NCBI GenBank assembly: GCA_043759595.1
Contig: JAYVLG010000183.1
Span: forward strand, 1 to 64,000
Length of the DNA stretch: 64,000 nucleotides
Reading direction: 5' to 3'
Source of the DNA: Sulfurirhabdus sp043759595
GTDB lineage: Bacteria; Pseudomonadota; Gammaproteobacteria; Burkholderiales; SMCO01
In this document: in pieces, positions 1 through 8,854 of the stretch
How the letters are laid out: each line of letters starts with the position of its first letter
Numbering within the stretch: the first letter of the stretch is position 1
Made by a program: the position numbers and the translations under genes
Notes under the pieces: generated by a model
Databases searched by the model: none
Seen by the model: only the letters and a program-made list of their open reading frames with translations
What the model was told of the DNA's origin: nothing

Positions 1-2
1 GG

Positions 3-1043
3 AATCAAAAATCCTTTACGCTAGGAGATTTTGTTGAGCAGTTTGGTGGCGAACTAATAGGCGCTGCCAATACTGAAATTAACCAGGTATCCTCTCTGGA
101 ACGCGCTAAAAGCGATCAAATCAGTTTTTTTTCCGGTGCGCGATACCGAAACCAATTACAACACACTGCCGCAGGCGCGATAATTCTTGCTCTGAAAGAC
201 CGAGATGCAACAACTTTGCCGCGCATCGTATGCAGTAATCCATATGCTTATTTTGCCAAAGTATCCGCTCTGCTTAATCCTGCCGTGAAAGGTGAACCCG
301 GTGTGCATTCGTTGGCTGAGGTTGATGCTTCGGCGCAAATAGCCGTCACTGCCAGTATTGGTCCTTTTGTTTACATAGGGAAAAATGCACGTATTGGTGA
401 AAACGCTGTCATTTCGCCTGGGTGCTATATTGGTAACGATGTTGAAATTGGATCAGATTCAAAACTCTATCCTCGTGTCGTTATTTACCATGATTGTCTG
501 ATCGGTAGCAGAGTTATTTTGCATTCTGGCGTCGTGGTTGGTGCGGATGGATTTGGATTGGCAAATGAAGAAGGGTGCTGGTTAAAAATTCCACAGATTG
601 GCCGTGTCATTATTGGAGATGATGTGGAAATTGGTGCCAATACGACAGTTGATCGAGGTGCATTGGAAGATACCATTATTGAAGAAGGTGTCAAACTGGA
701 TAACCTGATCATGGTTGCTCATAACGTCAAAATTGGTGCGCATTCTGCTATGGCTGGATGTGTGGGAATTGCTGGCAGTGCTACAATTGGCAGTCACTGC
801 ACTGTTGGTGGTGCCGGTATGGTGTTGGGTCATCTGGAATTGGCGGATGGCGTGAATGTGTCTGCAGGCACATTGATTACGAAGTCCATCACAAAGCCGG
901 GCACTTACACTTCAGCCATGCCGTTTTCCAGTCACAAGGATTGGTTGAAAAATGCTGCGCAATTACGTCATCTGGACAACATGGCAGACAAAATCCGCAT
1001 GTTGGAACAAAAGATCAACGAACTTGAAAGGAAATCATCTTGA
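3..1043 (+). CDS. lpxD: LpxD, UDP-3-O-acylglucosamine N-acyltransferase (5' end cut by window)
   Basis: LpxD adds the second 3-hydroxyacyl chain from ACP to UDP-3-O-acylglucosamine in lipid A synthesis in the cytoplasm. The frame is open from the first bases of the window: LGDFVEQFGGELIG is the start of the LpxD N-terminal uridine-binding domain, so the true start lies just upstream and the TTG at 216 is not the start. Hexapeptide repeats of the left-handed beta helix follow (IGKNARIGENAVISPG, IGNDVEIGSDSKLYP), with the typical GADGFG and DRGALEDT motifs and the catalytic-type AHNVKIG histidine. A C-terminal helix (MADKIRMLEQKINELE) ends the protein. The stop overlaps the fabZ start, so the two are translationally coupled. 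Family assignment is secure. Confidence 0.96.
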   Translation, partial: NQKSFTLGDFVEQFGGELIGAANTEINQVSSLERAKSDQISFFSGARYRNQLQHTAAGAIILALKDRDATTLPRIVCSNPYAYFAKVSALLNPAVKGEPGVHSLAEVDASAQIAVTASIGPFVYIGKNARIGENAVISPGCYIGNDVEIGSDSKLYPRVVIYHDCLIGSRVILHSGVVVGADGFGLANEEGCWLKIPQIGRVIIGDDVEIGANTTVDRGALEDTIIEEGVKLDNLIMVAHNVKIGAHSAMAGCVGIAGSATIGSHCTVGGAGMVLGHLELADGVNVSAGTLITKSITKPGTYTSAMPFSSHKDWLKNAAQLRHLDNMADKIRMLEQKINELERKSS

Positions 1044-1483
1044 GCAGTATGGACATCCATGAAATTCTGACCTATCTTCCACACCGTTATCCTTTTTTAT
1101 TGGTGGATCGGGTGCTTTCTTGCGAACCGGGTAAAACGATTACTGCAATTAAGAACGTCACTATTAATGAGCCTTTTTTTGAAGGGCATTTTCCGCATTT
1201 TCCGGTTATGCCTGGCGTTCTCATTATCGAAGCCATGGCGCAAGCGGCCGCTATTTTGTCATTTAAAACCATGGGCACACGCCCGGATGACAAATCAGTC
1301 TATTATTTTGCCGGTATTGATAATGCCCGATTCAAGAAACCTGTTTTTGCAGGTGATCAATTAGTATTGCAAGTAGAAATTACCCGCACCATGAAAGGTG
1401 TCTGGAAGTATAAAGCACAAGCAAAGGTGGATGATGTGCTTGCAGCTGAAGCTGACTTGATGTGTACCTTGCGAGCGATTTAA
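1040..1483 (+). CDS. fabZ: FabZ, 3-hydroxyacyl-ACP dehydratase
   Basis: FabZ dehydrates (3R)-hydroxyacyl-ACP in type II fatty acid synthesis and competes with LpxA/LpxD for the same substrate pool, which explains its place between those genes. It is 147 residues, normal for the family, with a hot-dog fold. The active-site His is H50 in FEGHFPHFP and the catalytic Glu is E64 in GVLIIEAMAQ. I chose the TTG at 1040: AAAGGA at 1027-1032 sits 7 bases upstream, whereas the next ATG (1049) would be 16 bases away. The TTG overlaps the lpxD stop by 4 bases, pointing to coupled translation. Confidence 0.96.
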   Translation: MSSMDIHEILTYLPHRYPFLLVDRVLSCEPGKTITAIKNVTINEPFFEGHFPHFPVMPGVLIIEAMAQAAAILSFKTMGTRPDDKSVYYFAGIDNARFKKPVFAGDQLVLQVEITRTMKGVWKYKAQAKVDDVLAAEADLMCTLRAI

Positions 1484-2254
1484 ATGATTCATGCTACAGC
1501 CATTATCGGTGAGGGGGCCAAGCTTGCAGCAGATGTTGAGGTTGGTCCTTATTCTATTATTGGTGATCACGTAGAAATTGGCTCCGGCACGAAGATTGGC
1601 CCGCATGTGGTGATTACAGGTCACACGCGTATAGGTAAAGATAACCAGATTTTTCAGTTTGCATCTTTGGGGGAAATACCCCAGGATAAAAAGTTTGCCG
1701 GGGAGCCAACCCGCCTGGAAATTGGTGATCGTAACGTAATTCGTGAGTCTTGTACGTTGAATGTCGGGACTATACAAGATGTTGGCGTAACAAAAATTGG
1801 CAATGACAACTGGATTATGGCCTATGTGCATATTGCCCATGACTGCCAGATTGGTAACAACACGATTTTCGCCAATAATGCCTCACTTGCTGGGCATGTG
1901 CATATAGATGATTTCGTTATTTTGGGTGGTTTTACTCTTGTTCACCAATTTTGTCGCATTGGAGCCCATGTATTTACGGGTATGGGCAGTTCGATTGTTC
2001 AGGATGTGCCACCTTATGTGACTGTGGCTGGCAATCCTTCAAAACCTCATGGTATTAACTCTGAGGGCTTGAAACGTCGAGGATTCTCAAACGAAGCAAT
2101 TATGCAAATTAAACGTGCATACAAAACCCTTTATCGTGCCGGGTTGTCTCTGGAAGAGGCCAAGCGTGCCTTGACGGAACAGGTTGCAGCAAGCCCTGAA
2201 CTCGGAATGTTTCTTGAATTTCTAGCGGCTTCCTCCCGCGGTATTGTTCGATAA
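1484..2254 (+). CDS. lpxA: LpxA, UDP-N-acetylglucosamine O-acyltransferase
   Basis: LpxA catalyses the first step of lipid A synthesis, moving a 3-hydroxyacyl chain from ACP to UDP-GlcNAc. It is 256 residues, close to the E. coli length. The first two thirds are hexapeptide repeats (VGPYSIIGDHVEIGSGTKIG, IGNNTIFANNASLAGHV). The AHDCQIGN segment carries the catalytic His, and GMGSSIVQDVPPYVTVAGNP is the conserved loop before the C-terminal helical domain. The ATG follows the fabZ TAA with no gap, so it is co-translated in the lpx operon. Confidence 0.97.
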   Translation: MIHATAIIGEGAKLAADVEVGPYSIIGDHVEIGSGTKIGPHVVITGHTRIGKDNQIFQFASLGEIPQDKKFAGEPTRLEIGDRNVIRESCTLNVGTIQDVGVTKIGNDNWIMAYVHIAHDCQIGNNTIFANNASLAGHVHIDDFVILGGFTLVHQFCRIGAHVFTGMGSSIVQDVPPYVTVAGNPSKPHGINSEGLKRRGFSNEAIMQIKRAYKTLYRAGLSLEEAKRALTEQVAASPELGMFLEFLAASSRGIVR

Positions 2255-2271
2255 GTCGGAGTGGCTGTTTA

Positions 2272-3450
2272 ATGGTGCAAGATGGCGTTAAGGGTAAAGT
2301 TACCCGCGACAGGCTACGTGTTGGTATCGTTGCTGGTGAAGCATCCGGTGATTTGCTGGGGGCACATCTGATTCGAGCGCTGAAGGAAAAGCTGCCTGAC
2401 GTCGAATTTGTAGGAATAGCAGGTCCAAAAATGATATCTGCTGGCGCCACTTCACTATTTAACATGGAAAAACTGGCAGTCAACGGTTTTACCGAAGTGA
2501 TCCGTCATTATCGTGAAATTCTGGGCATCCGCCGTAAACTGACTGAATTCTTTCTGAGCGACCCTCCCGATGTATTTATTGGTATTGATGCCCCTGATTT
2601 CAATCTGGGGCTGGAATCACAGTTAAAAGCCAAGGGGATTCCTGCAATTCATTATGTTAGTCCTTCTATCTGGGCTTGGCGTGGTGAGCGAATTCGTAAA
2701 ATTGCACATGCTGTTTCCCGTATATTGGTGTTGTTTCCTTTCGAAAAGCCTATTTACGAAAAAGCAGGTATTCCTGTTACTTATGTAGGCCATCCATTGG
2801 GGGATATGCTGCCAATGGAACCTGATAGACAATTGGCACGTGAGCAGTTAAAACTGTCACAATCCGAAATCATTATTGCCATGCTTCCCGGGAGCAGGCA
2901 AAGAGAATTGCATTCTCTTGCGGAACTTTATGTGAAAACGGCAAGGGAGGTTATTCAATCTTGCCCCACTGCCCGTTTTCTTGTTCCTCTGGTTAGCAGA
3001 GAAACCCGCAAGATATTTGAGAATGCCATATACAGTGCGGGTGGCGAAGATTTGCCGATAACGATCTTGTTTGGTCATGCGTATGACGCGATTACTGCCG
3101 CTAACGTTGTACTGGTTGCATCTGGTACAGCAACCCTGGAAACTGCTTTGCTTAAACGTCCTATGGTGATTACCTACAAAGTTTCCAGATTAACCTGGAA
3201 AATTGCAAAGCGTAGAGCCTATCTTCCTTATGTTGGACTGCCTAATGTGCTTGCCGGACGTTTTATTGTGCCAGAGCTGCTGCAAGAAAATGCGACGCCT
3301 GAAAATCTGTCACAAGCTTTGCTGAATATCTTGAATGATCAGACGCTGGAAAAAGAATTGATCAAGCGTTTTGCTGATATGCATGTTGCCCTGCGCCAGA
3401 ATACTGGAGAGAAGGTTGCTGCTGCGTTATTACCGTATTTGACCCGATGA
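2272..3450 (+). CDS. lpxB: LpxB, lipid A disaccharide synthase
   Basis: LpxB is a GT19 glycosyltransferase at the inner membrane that joins UDP-2,3-diacylglucosamine to lipid X to form the lipid A disaccharide. The 392 residues start with VGIVAGEASGDLLGAHLIRA, the family signature. The YVSPSIWAW motif, PGSRQRE and VASGTATLETALLKRPMVI (acceptor and donor sites) are all present. The gene lies 17 bases after lpxA and ends in a 4-base ATGA overlap with rnhB. The start at 2272 gives a short variable N-terminus (MVQDGVKGKVTRDRLR) before the conserved core, so a few residues either way are uncertain. Confidence 0.97.
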   Translation: MVQDGVKGKVTRDRLRVGIVAGEASGDLLGAHLIRALKEKLPDVEFVGIAGPKMISAGATSLFNMEKLAVNGFTEVIRHYREILGIRRKLTEFFLSDPPDVFIGIDAPDFNLGLESQLKAKGIPAIHYVSPSIWAWRGERIRKIAHAVSRILVLFPFEKPIYEKAGIPVTYVGHPLGDMLPMEPDRQLAREQLKLSQSEIIIAMLPGSRQRELHSLAELYVKTAREVIQSCPTARFLVPLVSRETRKIFENAIYSAGGEDLPITILFGHAYDAITAANVVLVASGTATLETALLKRPMVITYKVSRLTWKIAKRRAYLPYVGLPNVLAGRFIVPELLQENATPENLSQALLNILNDQTLEKELIKRFADMHVALRQNTGEKVAAALLPYLTR

Positions 3451-4058
3451 AACAGATTGTTAAGATTCACAATAACATCCTCATCTGCGGCGTAGATGAA
3501 GCGGGCAGGGGGCCATTGGCAGGGCCTGTTTATGCGGCAGCTGTTATTCTTAATCCAGAACGTCCTATCATCGGTTTAGCCGATTCGAAAAAACTGAGCG
3601 AAAAAAAACGGGATAAATTGGCACTTGAAATAATGGAGTTTTCATTGGCGTGGGCTGTAGCGCGTGCCGAGGTTGAAGAGATCGATCGTATTAACATCTT
3701 GCAAGCCAGTTTGCTTGCCATGCAGCGTGCGGTAAATCAGCTTAAGCTCACTCCGACAGAAGTGTTTGTGGATGGAAATCAATGCCCCAAGTTAACAATG
3801 ACCACGAAGGCAATAGTTAAAGGGGACAGTTCAGTGCCAGAGATATCTGCTGCATCCATTTTGGCCAAAACAGCCAGAGATACAGAAATGCTGTCGTTAC
3901 ATCAACAATTTCCGCAATATGGGTTTGATCGACATAAAGGATATCCTACTGCGGATCATGTGCGGGCACTGAAAGAATTTGGTGTGACGTCAATACACAG
4001 GATAAGTTTTTCTCCCGTAAAAAATATTATTAGAGAAAAAGAAGCTGAAATTGGTTAG
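3447..4058 (+). CDS. rnhB: Ribonuclease HII
   Basis: RNase HII cuts the RNA strand of RNA-DNA hybrids and removes single misincorporated ribonucleotides. The protein is 203 residues, typical length. D17 and E18 in GVDEAGRGPLAGPVYAAAV are metal ligands; the FVDGN segment and the HKGYPT motif near the C-terminus complete the active site and the family signature. It starts inside the lpxB stop (ATGA), a widespread proteobacterial arrangement in which rnhB follows lpxB without a shared pathway. About 60 bases of non-coding sequence follow, with no clear terminator. Confidence 0.97.
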   Translation: MKQIVKIHNNILICGVDEAGRGPLAGPVYAAAVILNPERPIIGLADSKKLSEKKRDKLALEIMEFSLAWAVARAEVEEIDRINILQASLLAMQRAVNQLKLTPTEVFVDGNQCPKLTMTTKAIVKGDSSVPEISAASILAKTARDTEMLSLHQQFPQYGFDRHKGYPTADHVRALKEFGVTSIHRISFSPVKNIIREKEAEIG

Positions 4059-4120
4059 AATAATTTACAGCGCTAATCGAATCAACTATTTCGCCATACC
4101 AATAAAGGAAACTCTCTAAA

Positions 4121-4579
4121 GTGAAATTTGCTATTCTGCTGCATATTCTTGGCATAGTCGTTTGGGTGGGAGGCATGTTTTTTGCCTATATGGCACTTCG
4201 TCCTGCCGCTGCTCAGCTACTTGAACCCCCTCAGCGTTTAACGCTTTGGGCTGGAACATTCGGTCGTTTTTTTCCGTGGGTATGGGTATCTGTCCTTTTA
4301 ATTCTGGGCAGTGGCCTTGATCTGATTTTCACCAAATTTGGTGGTTTTGCTACCACGCCTGTTTTTGTTCATAGTATGTTTGGTATCGGTTTGCTGATGA
4401 TGTTGATTTTTGCCCATGTTTTTTTTGCGCCCTATGGTCGTTTAAAACGCTTTGTTGCCGCTCAGGAGTGGAAAGCGGCAGGTGCTGCACTTGCACAAAT
4501 TCGCGTATTGATTGGTATTAACTTAAGTCTTGGGTTGATCAATATAGTCGTTGCAGTCATTGGTGAAAGACTGGGTTAA
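4121..4579 (+). CDS. CopD-family integral membrane protein
   Basis: This is a 152-residue protein with four predicted membrane helices (about residues 4-24, 48-70, 83-103 and 125-148). It starts with the HILGIVVWVGGMFFA pattern of the CopD/copper-resistance D superfamily, where a His and a Trp lie in helix 1; a second His occurs in FVHSMFG and a third in FAHVFFAPYGR. Family knowledge suggests a role in copper handling or heme/redox at the membrane, but no copper gene lies nearby, so the function is open. The start is GTG at 4121, with AAGGA at 4105-4109 upstream; no ATG is available at this position. It probably stands as a single gene between rnhB and motA. Confidence 0.75.
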   Translation: MKFAILLHILGIVVWVGGMFFAYMALRPAAAQLLEPPQRLTLWAGTFGRFFPWVWVSVLLILGSGLDLIFTKFGGFATTPVFVHSMFGIGLLMMLIFAHVFFAPYGRLKRFVAAQEWKAAGAALAQIRVLIGINLSLGLINIVVAVIGERLG

Positions 4580-4688
4580 ATCTCCTGAACGGTAACTATT
4601 CGATTCAAGCTTCGTCAGAAACTGATTCGCCCTGTTAATACTCTGTCTTTTCTGAAATGAAAAGTGACGCCATGAGGAGCAGCTTGTA

Positions 4689-5549
4689 ATGTTTGTAATT
4701 ATTGGTTGGGTTGTTGTTATAGGCTCAGTATTTGGCGGTTTTGCAATGGCCGGGGGGCACCTGGCTGTTTTATTTCAGCCACTGGAGCTATTAATGATTG
4801 GCGGAGCTGCCGCTGGCGCTTTTTTGGTGGGTAACACCCTCACTGTTGTAAAAAGCACCATCAAGACGCTCCCTACCGTATTCAAGGCTGGAAAGTACAA
4901 TAAAGCCATGTATATGGACTTACTGGCTCTCCTATTTGAAATTCTGGCAAAAGTCCGCAAAGAAGGTTTGATGTCCATTGAAAGGGACGTTGAAAGCCCT
5001 CATGAAAGTCCTGTTTTTTCCAAGTATCCTACTATTAGCTCAGATCACCATCTCATCGAATTCATTACAGATTATTTGCGATTAATGGTGGGGGGAAACC
5101 TGAATGCCTTTGAAATCGAAAATCTGATGGATCAGGAGATGGAAACTCACCATAAGGAGGCAGAAGCGGCTATCGGTGCTGTTGCTAAGCTGGGTGATGG
5201 CTTGCCGGCATTTGGTATTGTGGCTGCGGTTATGGGGGTTGTTCACACGATGGAGTCAGTGGGGATTCCTCCAGCGGAATTAGGTATTTTGATTGCACAT
5301 GCTCTCGTAGGTACTTTTCTGGGTATTTTGCTCGCTTATGGCTTTGTTGGCCCACTTGCTTCAACGCTTGAACAAAAAATGCACGAATCGTCCAAATCTT
5401 TTGAATGTATCAAAGTTACCTTGCTGGCCAGCTTGAATGGTTATGCCCCTCAGGTGGCGATTGAATTCGGGCGTAAAGTTTTGTACTCCACCGACAGGCC
5501 TACATTCAGTGAACTGGAAGAAGACGTCAAGTCGCGTAAAGGCAAATAA
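4689..5549 (+). CDS. motA: MotA, flagellar motor stator subunit
   Basis: MotA forms the proton channel of the flagellar stator with MotB and pushes on the rotor protein FliG. The 286 residues match the E. coli class (295). Two N-terminal helices (3-22, 33-52), a large cytoplasmic loop (about 70-170) with the charged FliG-contact region, and two further helices bearing LPAFGIVAAVMGVVHTM and LVGTFLGILLAYGFVGPLA are all visible; the Pro pair of the family lies in these helices. The ATG at 4689 has GAGGA at 4674-4678 about 10 bases upstream. motB follows after 50 bases. No other flagellar genes are in the window, so this pair is a separate motility operon. Confidence 0.95.
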   Translation: MFVIIGWVVVIGSVFGGFAMAGGHLAVLFQPLELLMIGGAAAGAFLVGNTLTVVKSTIKTLPTVFKAGKYNKAMYMDLLALLFEILAKVRKEGLMSIERDVESPHESPVFSKYPTISSDHHLIEFITDYLRLMVGGNLNAFEIENLMDQEMETHHKEAEAAIGAVAKLGDGLPAFGIVAAVMGVVHTMESVGIPPAELGILIAHALVGTFLGILLAYGFVGPLASTLEQKMHESSKSFECIKVTLLASLNGYAPQVAIEFGRKVLYSTDRPTFSELEEDVKSRKGK

Positions 5550-5599
5550 AGTCTATTTTGTTATGAAATACAGCAGCCTAAATACTCAGGATATTCAGG

Positions 5600-6583
5600 A
5601 TGAGTGATACATCCCAGCGGCCGATTATTGTCAAAAAAATCAAGAAGGGCGCCCATGGCCACCACGGTGGTGCCTGGAAAATCGCCTATGCTGATTTTGT
5701 GACGGCGATGATGGCTTTCTTTTTGCTGATGTGGTTGTTGGGTTCGACAGCTAAAGGCGATTTGAGTGGTATCGCTGAGTATTTTAAAACGCCTTTGAAA
5801 GTTGCACTTGCTGGAGGTTCTGGTAGTGGTGATAGTTCAAGCGTTATAAAAGGCGGCGGACAGGATCTGACTCGCAGAGCTGGCCAGGTTAAAAAGGGCG
5901 AAGTGCCTCAGCAAAAAAGACTGATCAACCTAGAAGCTGCAAAGCATGAATTTGAGCGAATGGAAGCGGCTAAACTGGAAGGCTTGAAAAGTAAACTGAA
6001 AGCCGCGATTGCTTCAAATCCTGGTTTGAGCAAATATAAAGACCAACTGCTTATCGATATTACCAGCGAGGGTTTGCGTATTCAGATTGTGGACGAAAAA
6101 AATCGCCCGATGTTTGATAGTGGGCATGCAGCCTTGAAACCCTATACGCGTGATATTTTGCATGAAATTGGAAAAATTCTGAATGATGTGCCAAATCGTG
6201 TCAGTCTGTCTGGGCATACTGATGCTACGGTATATGCTGGAGGAGAAGCAGGTTATAGCAACTGGGAGCTTTCTACGGAAAGGGCCAATGCTTCCCGAAG
6301 GGAGCTGATTGTTGGTGGGATGAATGAAAATAAAATGTTGCGAGTGGTTGGGCTGTCATCAGCAGTGTTATTTGATAAGAAAAACCCGGAAAATCCAATC
6401 AACAGGCGAATAAGTATTATCGTCTTGAACAAAAAGACAGAAGAAGACTTTACTAAAGAAAGCGGTCCTGTCCAGGAGGTGAAATCGCCAGAAGAGATCA
6501 GTAAGGGAAGCGATCATGCCCAGGAAATCAAAACCAAACCAGTTACCGAAGAGGCGCTGAGTGGAAGTCAGCCCAAGCACTAG
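5600..6583 (+). CDS. motB: MotB, flagellar motor stator subunit
   Basis: MotB anchors the stator to peptidoglycan and supplies the proton-binding Asp. The protein is 327 residues. A basic N-terminus (IVKKIKKG) is followed by WKIAYADFVTAMMAFFLLMW, the single membrane helix in which the Asp of YADF is the proton carrier. The periplasmic plug/linker comes next, then an OmpA-type peptidoglycan domain (about 150-275: VSLSGHTDATVYAGG, NWELSTERANASRRELI, NRRISIIVL). The C-terminal 45 residues are charged and low in complexity. The proton-type motif and the His-rich start (GAHGHHGGAW) match betaproteobacterial MotB. Confidence 0.95.
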   Translation: MSDTSQRPIIVKKIKKGAHGHHGGAWKIAYADFVTAMMAFFLLMWLLGSTAKGDLSGIAEYFKTPLKVALAGGSGSGDSSSVIKGGGQDLTRRAGQVKKGEVPQQKRLINLEAAKHEFERMEAAKLEGLKSKLKAAIASNPGLSKYKDQLLIDITSEGLRIQIVDEKNRPMFDSGHAALKPYTRDILHEIGKILNDVPNRVSLSGHTDATVYAGGEAGYSNWELSTERANASRRELIVGGMNENKMLRVVGLSSAVLFDKKNPENPINRRISIIVLNKKTEEDFTKESGPVQEVKSPEEISKGSDHAQEIKTKPVTEEALSGSQPKH

Positions 6584-6605
6584 CAAATTTGAATCGAACG
6601 TTACT

Positions 6606-7382
6606 ATGCTTTTTATAGAGCGCATTCGTAAATTGCCACCTGCAATTCTTGCATTGATTATACAATTACTCGCTTTTTGTAGTTTGTTTCTGGTTATTCC
6701 TGGTTTCCATCTTGTTGTTTCAGTGGATTTCTCGCCCATGCAACTGGCAGTCATTCAAGGGGTGCTTGCCTTTGCATTCAGCCTTGTTATTCGGTTTGCA
6801 ACCTGGTGGTATGTAATTCAATTCCTGTTTGCTCCAACATTGATTGGTGCACTGTATCTGCATATTCCTTCTGGCTGGTTCCTGCTGGCGTTTTTGTTGC
6901 TGGCAATGGTTTACTGGAACACTTTTAGAACGCAGGTGCCCCTTTATCTTTCCAGTCGCAAAGCATGGGTGGCGATAAACGAATTGTTGCCTGCAGAACC
7001 GGGTTTCGCTTTTATGGACATTGGCTCAGGACTGGGAGGTTTACTGGCGTACCTGAGTAAGGTAAGGCCTGGTGGAAAATATCATGGTATTGAGTCTGCT
7101 CCTTTGCCATTTATCTTCAGCTGGTTGAAAGCGCGTTTTAAGGGTAACAGCTTCCAAGTTGCCTGGGGTGATTTCTGGAAGCTTGATTTTGCCGATTATG
7201 ATGTGGTTTATTCTTATTTATCGCCTGTTCCTATGATGGAATTGTGGCAAAAGGCGCGCTCTGAAATGCGCCCAGGTTCACTTTTTATCAGTAATACTTT
7301 TGTTGTTCCGGGGGTTAACCCAACACATGTTGTGCCATTGAACGATTTAAATGACTCAACACTTTACATTTGGAAAATGTGA
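6606..7382 (+). CDS. Membrane-anchored class I SAM-dependent methyltransferase
   Basis: This 258-residue protein joins an N-terminal membrane part to a methyltransferase domain. Roughly residues 10-115 contain four hydrophobic segments. From about 140 a Rossmann-like SAM site appears: FMDIGSGLGGLLAYL is motif I and the Glu of HGIESAPLP is the motif II acid. The substrate is unknown. The ATG at 6606 is preferred because the protein then begins with an ordinary cytoplasmic leader, but neither it nor the GTG at 6561 has a strong ribosome site; AGAGG precedes the GTG, which would overlap motB by 23 bases. The tail overlaps the upstream reading start of the HDOD gene, so it is probably co-transcribed with motAB and the HDOD gene. 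Confidence 0.7.
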   Translation: MLFIERIRKLPPAILALIIQLLAFCSLFLVIPGFHLVVSVDFSPMQLAVIQGVLAFAFSLVIRFATWWYVIQFLFAPTLIGALYLHIPSGWFLLAFLLLAMVYWNTFRTQVPLYLSSRKAWVAINELLPAEPGFAFMDIGSGLGGLLAYLSKVRPGGKYHGIESAPLPFIFSWLKARFKGNSFQVAWGDFWKLDFADYDVVYSYLSPVPMMELWQKARSEMRPGSLFISNTFVVPGVNPTHVVPLNDLNDSTLYIWKM

Positions 7383-7390
7383 AAATCTCC

Positions 7391-8854
7391 ATGGAAAAGA
7401 GCATCGATAACTGGGTTGATGAGTTCAGGAACAAAGAGATTCCTGTGTTGAGGAAAACTGCAAAGGAATTTCAACGCATGTCATCCAACACCAGGGATTT
7501 AACTCCCTCACGTATTGCAGCCGTGGTGTATAGAGACCCGTTAATGACGCTCAGGATTTTAAGGTTTATTAACGGGATGCACCGTGGTCGGCTGGCAGGG
7601 GAAGTTACTACGATTGAACATGCCATTATGATGCTTGGTATAGACCCATTTTTTAAGCAGTTCAGTCAGTTAACTTTTATTGATGACCATCTTGGGTACA
7701 GTCGTTATGCTTTTGTTGGGTTGATGCGTGTTATTAGCCGTGCTCACCATGCGGCTTATCAGGCATGGGACTGGGCGGTGATGCGTAACGATGTGAAGGC
7801 AGAAGAAATTTATACCGGAACATTGGTCCAGTCTCTTGGAGAGCAAATGTTCTGGTGTTTTGCGCCTGAAGTGCATCTGAATCTTGTAAAGTCTATGCGA
7901 CAGGATAAATTGCCGTTTATAGAAACGCAAAAAGCGCTGCTGGGTTTTGAATTTTCACAATTTCAGATGGCGCTGGCCAGAGCGTGGAACTTGCCTGAAT
8001 TATATATCGATTTTATGGATCCGGAGAATAGTGAACGGCCACGTGTGATTGATATTCGGCTTGCCGATTCCGTTGCCAGACGTGCAGACAGAGGGTGGTA
8101 TCAGGAGCCTTTGTGGCAGGATATGAAAGATGTTGCCCTCTTGTTGCGAATGGAAGAAGATGCGATCGTTGCCAGAATTCATCAAAATGCCATTGTGGCA
8201 GCAGGGGTATGGGAGTTGTATGGTGTAACGCCAGCTGCAGCCTGGTTACCTTTGCTGCCAGGAACATGGCCGGAAGATGAAATTCCCGATGAGATCGTGC
8301 CAACTGCTATTGAACCTGAAGAGGAAGCGCTGTGTTTTATGCCGCAACCTGCTGTGATGAAGCATGTTATGCAGGAAATTGGTTCACATCTCGATGGAAC
8401 GCTGAATTTGCAGCAACTCATGGCATTGGTCTTGAAGGGTATGCATGATGGCATTGGATTGAATCGGGTTGTTTTCGCGCTGATGACCCCGGATAGGAAA
8501 AGTGTCAAGGCTAAATTCGTGTTGGGAGCTGAAGCCAATTCACCTTTACGTCAGTTTGAATATACGTTGAGTGCGCCCCATTTATTTACGCGTATGATGA
8601 GCAAACAGCAAGGCATTTGGTTTAATGCTTCTAATAAGGATAAGTTCGCGCCACTATTACCGGCAGAAATAATAAAAATCATAGGGGAAGGCGAGTTTTT
8701 TGCAATGGCTGTGCATATTCATGATAAGCCAGTAGGGATGTTTTATGCTGACAGAAAACATGGTGATTGTGAATTGGATGCGCATAGTTATGAAGAATTT
8801 AAGGCGCTTTGTTTGCGCGCTTCTGAAGGTCTAGCGCACCTCGCTAAAAAATAG
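7391..8854 (+). CDS. HDOD domain protein with C-terminal GAF-like domain
   Basis: HDOD proteins are catalytically dead HD-type signalling proteins; many act in chemotaxis, motility or cyclic-di-GMP networks. The 487 residues contain an HDOD region (about 15-215: EIPVLRKTAKEFQRM, DPLMTLRILRFINGM, TIEHAIMMLGIDPF) and a C-terminal region (about 330-475) that looks like a GAF fold (LQQLMALVLKGMHDGIGLNR, GMFYADR). No phosphohydrolase HD pair is evident. I chose ATG 7391 over TTG 7370, which would overlap the methyltransferase gene. The place behind motAB fits a motility-linked role, by inference only. The 3' end overlaps the convergent senB-like gene by 11 bases. Confidence 0.8.
   Translation: MEKSIDNWVDEFRNKEIPVLRKTAKEFQRMSSNTRDLTPSRIAAVVYRDPLMTLRILRFINGMHRGRLAGEVTTIEHAIMMLGIDPFFKQFSQLTFIDDHLGYSRYAFVGLMRVISRAHHAAYQAWDWAVMRNDVKAEEIYTGTLVQSLGEQMFWCFAPEVHLNLVKSMRQDKLPFIETQKALLGFEFSQFQMALARAWNLPELYIDFMDPENSERPRVIDIRLADSVARRADRGWYQEPLWQDMKDVALLLRMEEDAIVARIHQNAIVAAGVWELYGVTPAAAWLPLLPGTWPEDEIPDEIVPTAIEPEEEALCFMPQPAVMKHVMQEIGSHLDGTLNLQQLMALVLKGMHDGIGLNRVVFALMTPDRKSVKAKFVLGAEANSPLRQFEYTLSAPHLFTRMMSKQQGIWFNASNKDKFAPLLPAEIIKIIGEGEFFAMAVHIHDKPVGMFYADRKHGDCELDAHSYEEFKALCLRASEGLAHLAKK

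Noticed and set aside
216..218. TTG as start of lpxD
   Set aside because: The frame is open to the first base and carries the conserved LpxD N-terminal domain, so the gene is cut by the window.
1361..1840. Long minus-strand frame inside lpxA and fabZ
   Set aside because: Antisense shadow of the hexapeptide repeats; lpxA is certain.
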